From the NCBI GenBank assembly GCA_002005505.1, contig KV908451.1, forward strand, positions 1-64,000: a DNA stretch of 64,000 nucleotides. Direction: 5' to 3'. The position numbers were made by a program, and so were the translations under genes. Under the pieces are notes generated by a model. The model saw nothing but the letters and a program-made list of their open reading frames with translations. It had not been told where the DNA came from and searched no databases. This document shows, in pieces, positions 62,489 through 64,000 of the stretch; position 1 is the first letter of the stretch, and the number at the start of each line of letters is the position of its first letter. The stretch is from Botryococcus braunii. Taxonomy: Eukaryota > Chlorophyta > Trebouxiophyceae.

Positions 62489-62826
62489 AAATCGGGAGTC
62501 GTGTGCCTCATTGAACTGTCGTGCACTTGCGGAGTCAAGACCTCTTATCGGAACTGCTGTGTAATCAATGTCATGACTTGTCTTATGTGCCTGGCATTCC
62601 TTCCATGTTTTCCAGAGTGTGAAACTAGACATTGACTGGTTGTGTCTGGTTAATGATGTGTAGTCAATGCGATGTGTGGCTGATGTTGTGTGGCCAACGC
62701 GGTTTTCAAACCTTGAGTGGTCTTACATAGGGTCATATATGGGTCCAGTGTGGCTTGTGAGACCTCTCTATGTGTGTCTGTGTATGTGGTGTTGTGAAAA
62801 TCCCTAAGGTATGCTGAGGTTTTTTT

Positions 62827-63273
62827 GACTTGGTGTTGAAAGTTTTTGGGTTGACCAGGAGTGAGTTGTGGGTACCAGAAGATTACAATTTTATCGTTGC
62901 GCAATGCATGCGCTTCACACCCTGACCTACAGTCTGGCATGGACCATAGAGTAATTGACCCAGAATGTTTAAGGGGATATACATCAATGACCTGGTGTTG
63001 AAAGTTTTTGGGCTGACCAAGAGTGAGTTGTGGGTACCACAAGATTACAATTGTATCGTTGCGCAATGCATGCGCTTCACGCCCTGACCTACAGTCTGGC
63101 ATGGACCATAGGGTAATTGACCTAGAATGTTTAAGGTGATATACATGAATGACCTGGTGTTGAAAGGTTTTGGGCTGACCAGGAGTGAGTTGTGGGTACC
63201 AGAAGATTACAATTTTATCGTTGCAATGCATGGTAGTTGACCCAGAATGTTTAAGGTGATATACATGAATGAC
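62827..63273. repeat. 162-bp tandem repeat, about 2.8 copies
   Basis: Units start at 62827, 62989 and 63151 (GAC.TGGTGTTGAAAG). The third unit has an internal deletion of about 40 bp. Because 162 is a multiple of three, the minus strand stays open through the array with a 54-residue repeat (starts like KIVIFWYPQLTPGQPK). Confidence 0.95.
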
Positions 63274-63627
63274 TCTAGGAATGCAAAGAGGGGTAGAAAT
63301 AGCTGCAAGTTAGTCTTAATCCATGGTGCGGGCTACACAAAGGATATGAGTGTTAGATGGGCCAAATTATGAACACCAAAAATTGCTAACATGTAAAGCT
63401 AATTCTGATATTGACATGGAAAAGAATTGGTTTCTGAGGACAATGAATTAATTTGAAGAGTTTTGGGTTAATCTGTGACATAATGTGGTCAGGGGAAGCT
63501 CATCAGTTATCGTTGCGCGCGTGCGCGCGTTGCGTTTTTCGCGCATTTGGATGTTGAGTAGCCTAATGTCTAGTAGTGATGATGAAGAGGATCTATTGTG
63601 CTCAACATGAGGTTACTGATAGGTACC
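63274..63627. other. No supported gene
   Basis: About 350 bp with no recognised feature except a short CG-alternating stretch at 63516-63540. Confidence 0.45.
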
Positions 63628-64000
63628 TGTGATGACCCTAGCTCCTCAAGCAGAGGATGGTGATATTTGACCCAACACACGTAAGCGTTGGTGACTTTGT
63701 AAGTCATGTGTATTGTTGCAGCAACGCCCTTAGAGACTGATCATAGTAATGATGGTGTATAGATAAGACTTTTTTAAGGGTTATGTGTATAAATAGGGTA
63801 GAGGTGAGCTACCATCATTGTGACCAATACAAGTGAGCTTTGGGAGGTAGAATTGTCAGTTACAGACAATTTAATCCTAAGGCCTTGATGCATCGGTGCA
63901 CCCTCACGTTAGAAAGCTAGACCGGGATAGCCAGTAAAATCAATGAAAGCTAGAGAGAGTTCTTACAGGTAGCCAGAGAGCCAAGTTTGGGAGTTGTGGC
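63628..64000 (+). repeat. Possible LTR start at the window edge
   Basis: Begins TGTGATGACC, contains TATAAATA at 63788-63795, followed by sequence that could be an R region. This resembles the U3-R organisation of plant-type LTRs, but the partner LTR and internal region lie outside the window. Speculative. Confidence 0.3.

Overview
The window looks like nuclear DNA of a large-genome green-lineage eukaryote. A streptophyte alga of the Chara type is my best guess. This is an inference from three things: a plant-type CIPK protein kinase gene split by GT-AG introns, a U-box/WD40 gene with the same intron style, and densely nested Ty3 (chromodomain) and Ty1/copia LTR retrotransposons. No bacterial, plasmid or phage gene organisation is visible, and I see no tRNA, rRNA or CRISPR array.

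Layout. 1-4030: minus-strand remnant of a Ty3 element (family A, copy A0). 4031-19615: a minus-strand copia element (B1) with both 694-bp LTRs. It is split by a second family A element (A1, 7442-16111), which is itself interrupted by a short non-coding LTR element (C', about 13067-14496). 19616-25236: a plus-strand chromodomain Ty3 element (C) that has lost its 5' LTR and most of its 3' LTR. 25237-32717: a nearly complete minus-strand family A element (A3) with two 478-bp LTRs. 32718-38578: a plus-strand copia element (D) with a long intact gag-pol frame but no 5' end. 38579-40605: a 5'-truncated LINE. 40606-42226: direct repeats and the 3' remnant of a second LINE on the minus strand.

The gene-bearing part is 43182-57783. 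A U-box plus eight-WD40-repeat gene, a predicted E3 ubiquitin ligase, runs on the plus strand in seven recognised exons (43182-48572); its first exon was not found. Facing it on the minus strand is a nine-exon CIPK/SnRK3-type kinase gene (57783 to about 53321). It has all kinase motifs, but its NAF (calcineurin-B-like binding) motif is divergent. The two genes converge on about 4.7 kb of non-coding DNA. Their introns carry very long microsatellites: CT, CA/GA, GT and AC/CG.

58708-64000 holds a LINE 3' fragment, a deleted copia element end with its 3' LTR, a second copia 5' LTR with primer-binding site, two tandem-repeat blocks (62 bp and 162 bp), and a possible LTR start at the right edge.

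The most notable signals are these. (1) Every copia-type LTR here contains the same internal architecture: a 130-143 bp stem-loop module present twice. The two modules inside one LTR resemble each other more than the modules of another LTR. (2) Copia elements have a primer-binding site matching the anticodon arm of initiator tRNA-Met, as in the half-tRNA priming of Drosophila copia. (3) In both Ty3 families gag and pol lie in one frame separated by a single UGA. In element C a strong hairpin starts six bases after it. (4) Element junctions fall exactly at LTR ends yet lack target-site duplications, which points to ectopic recombination or assembly joins.
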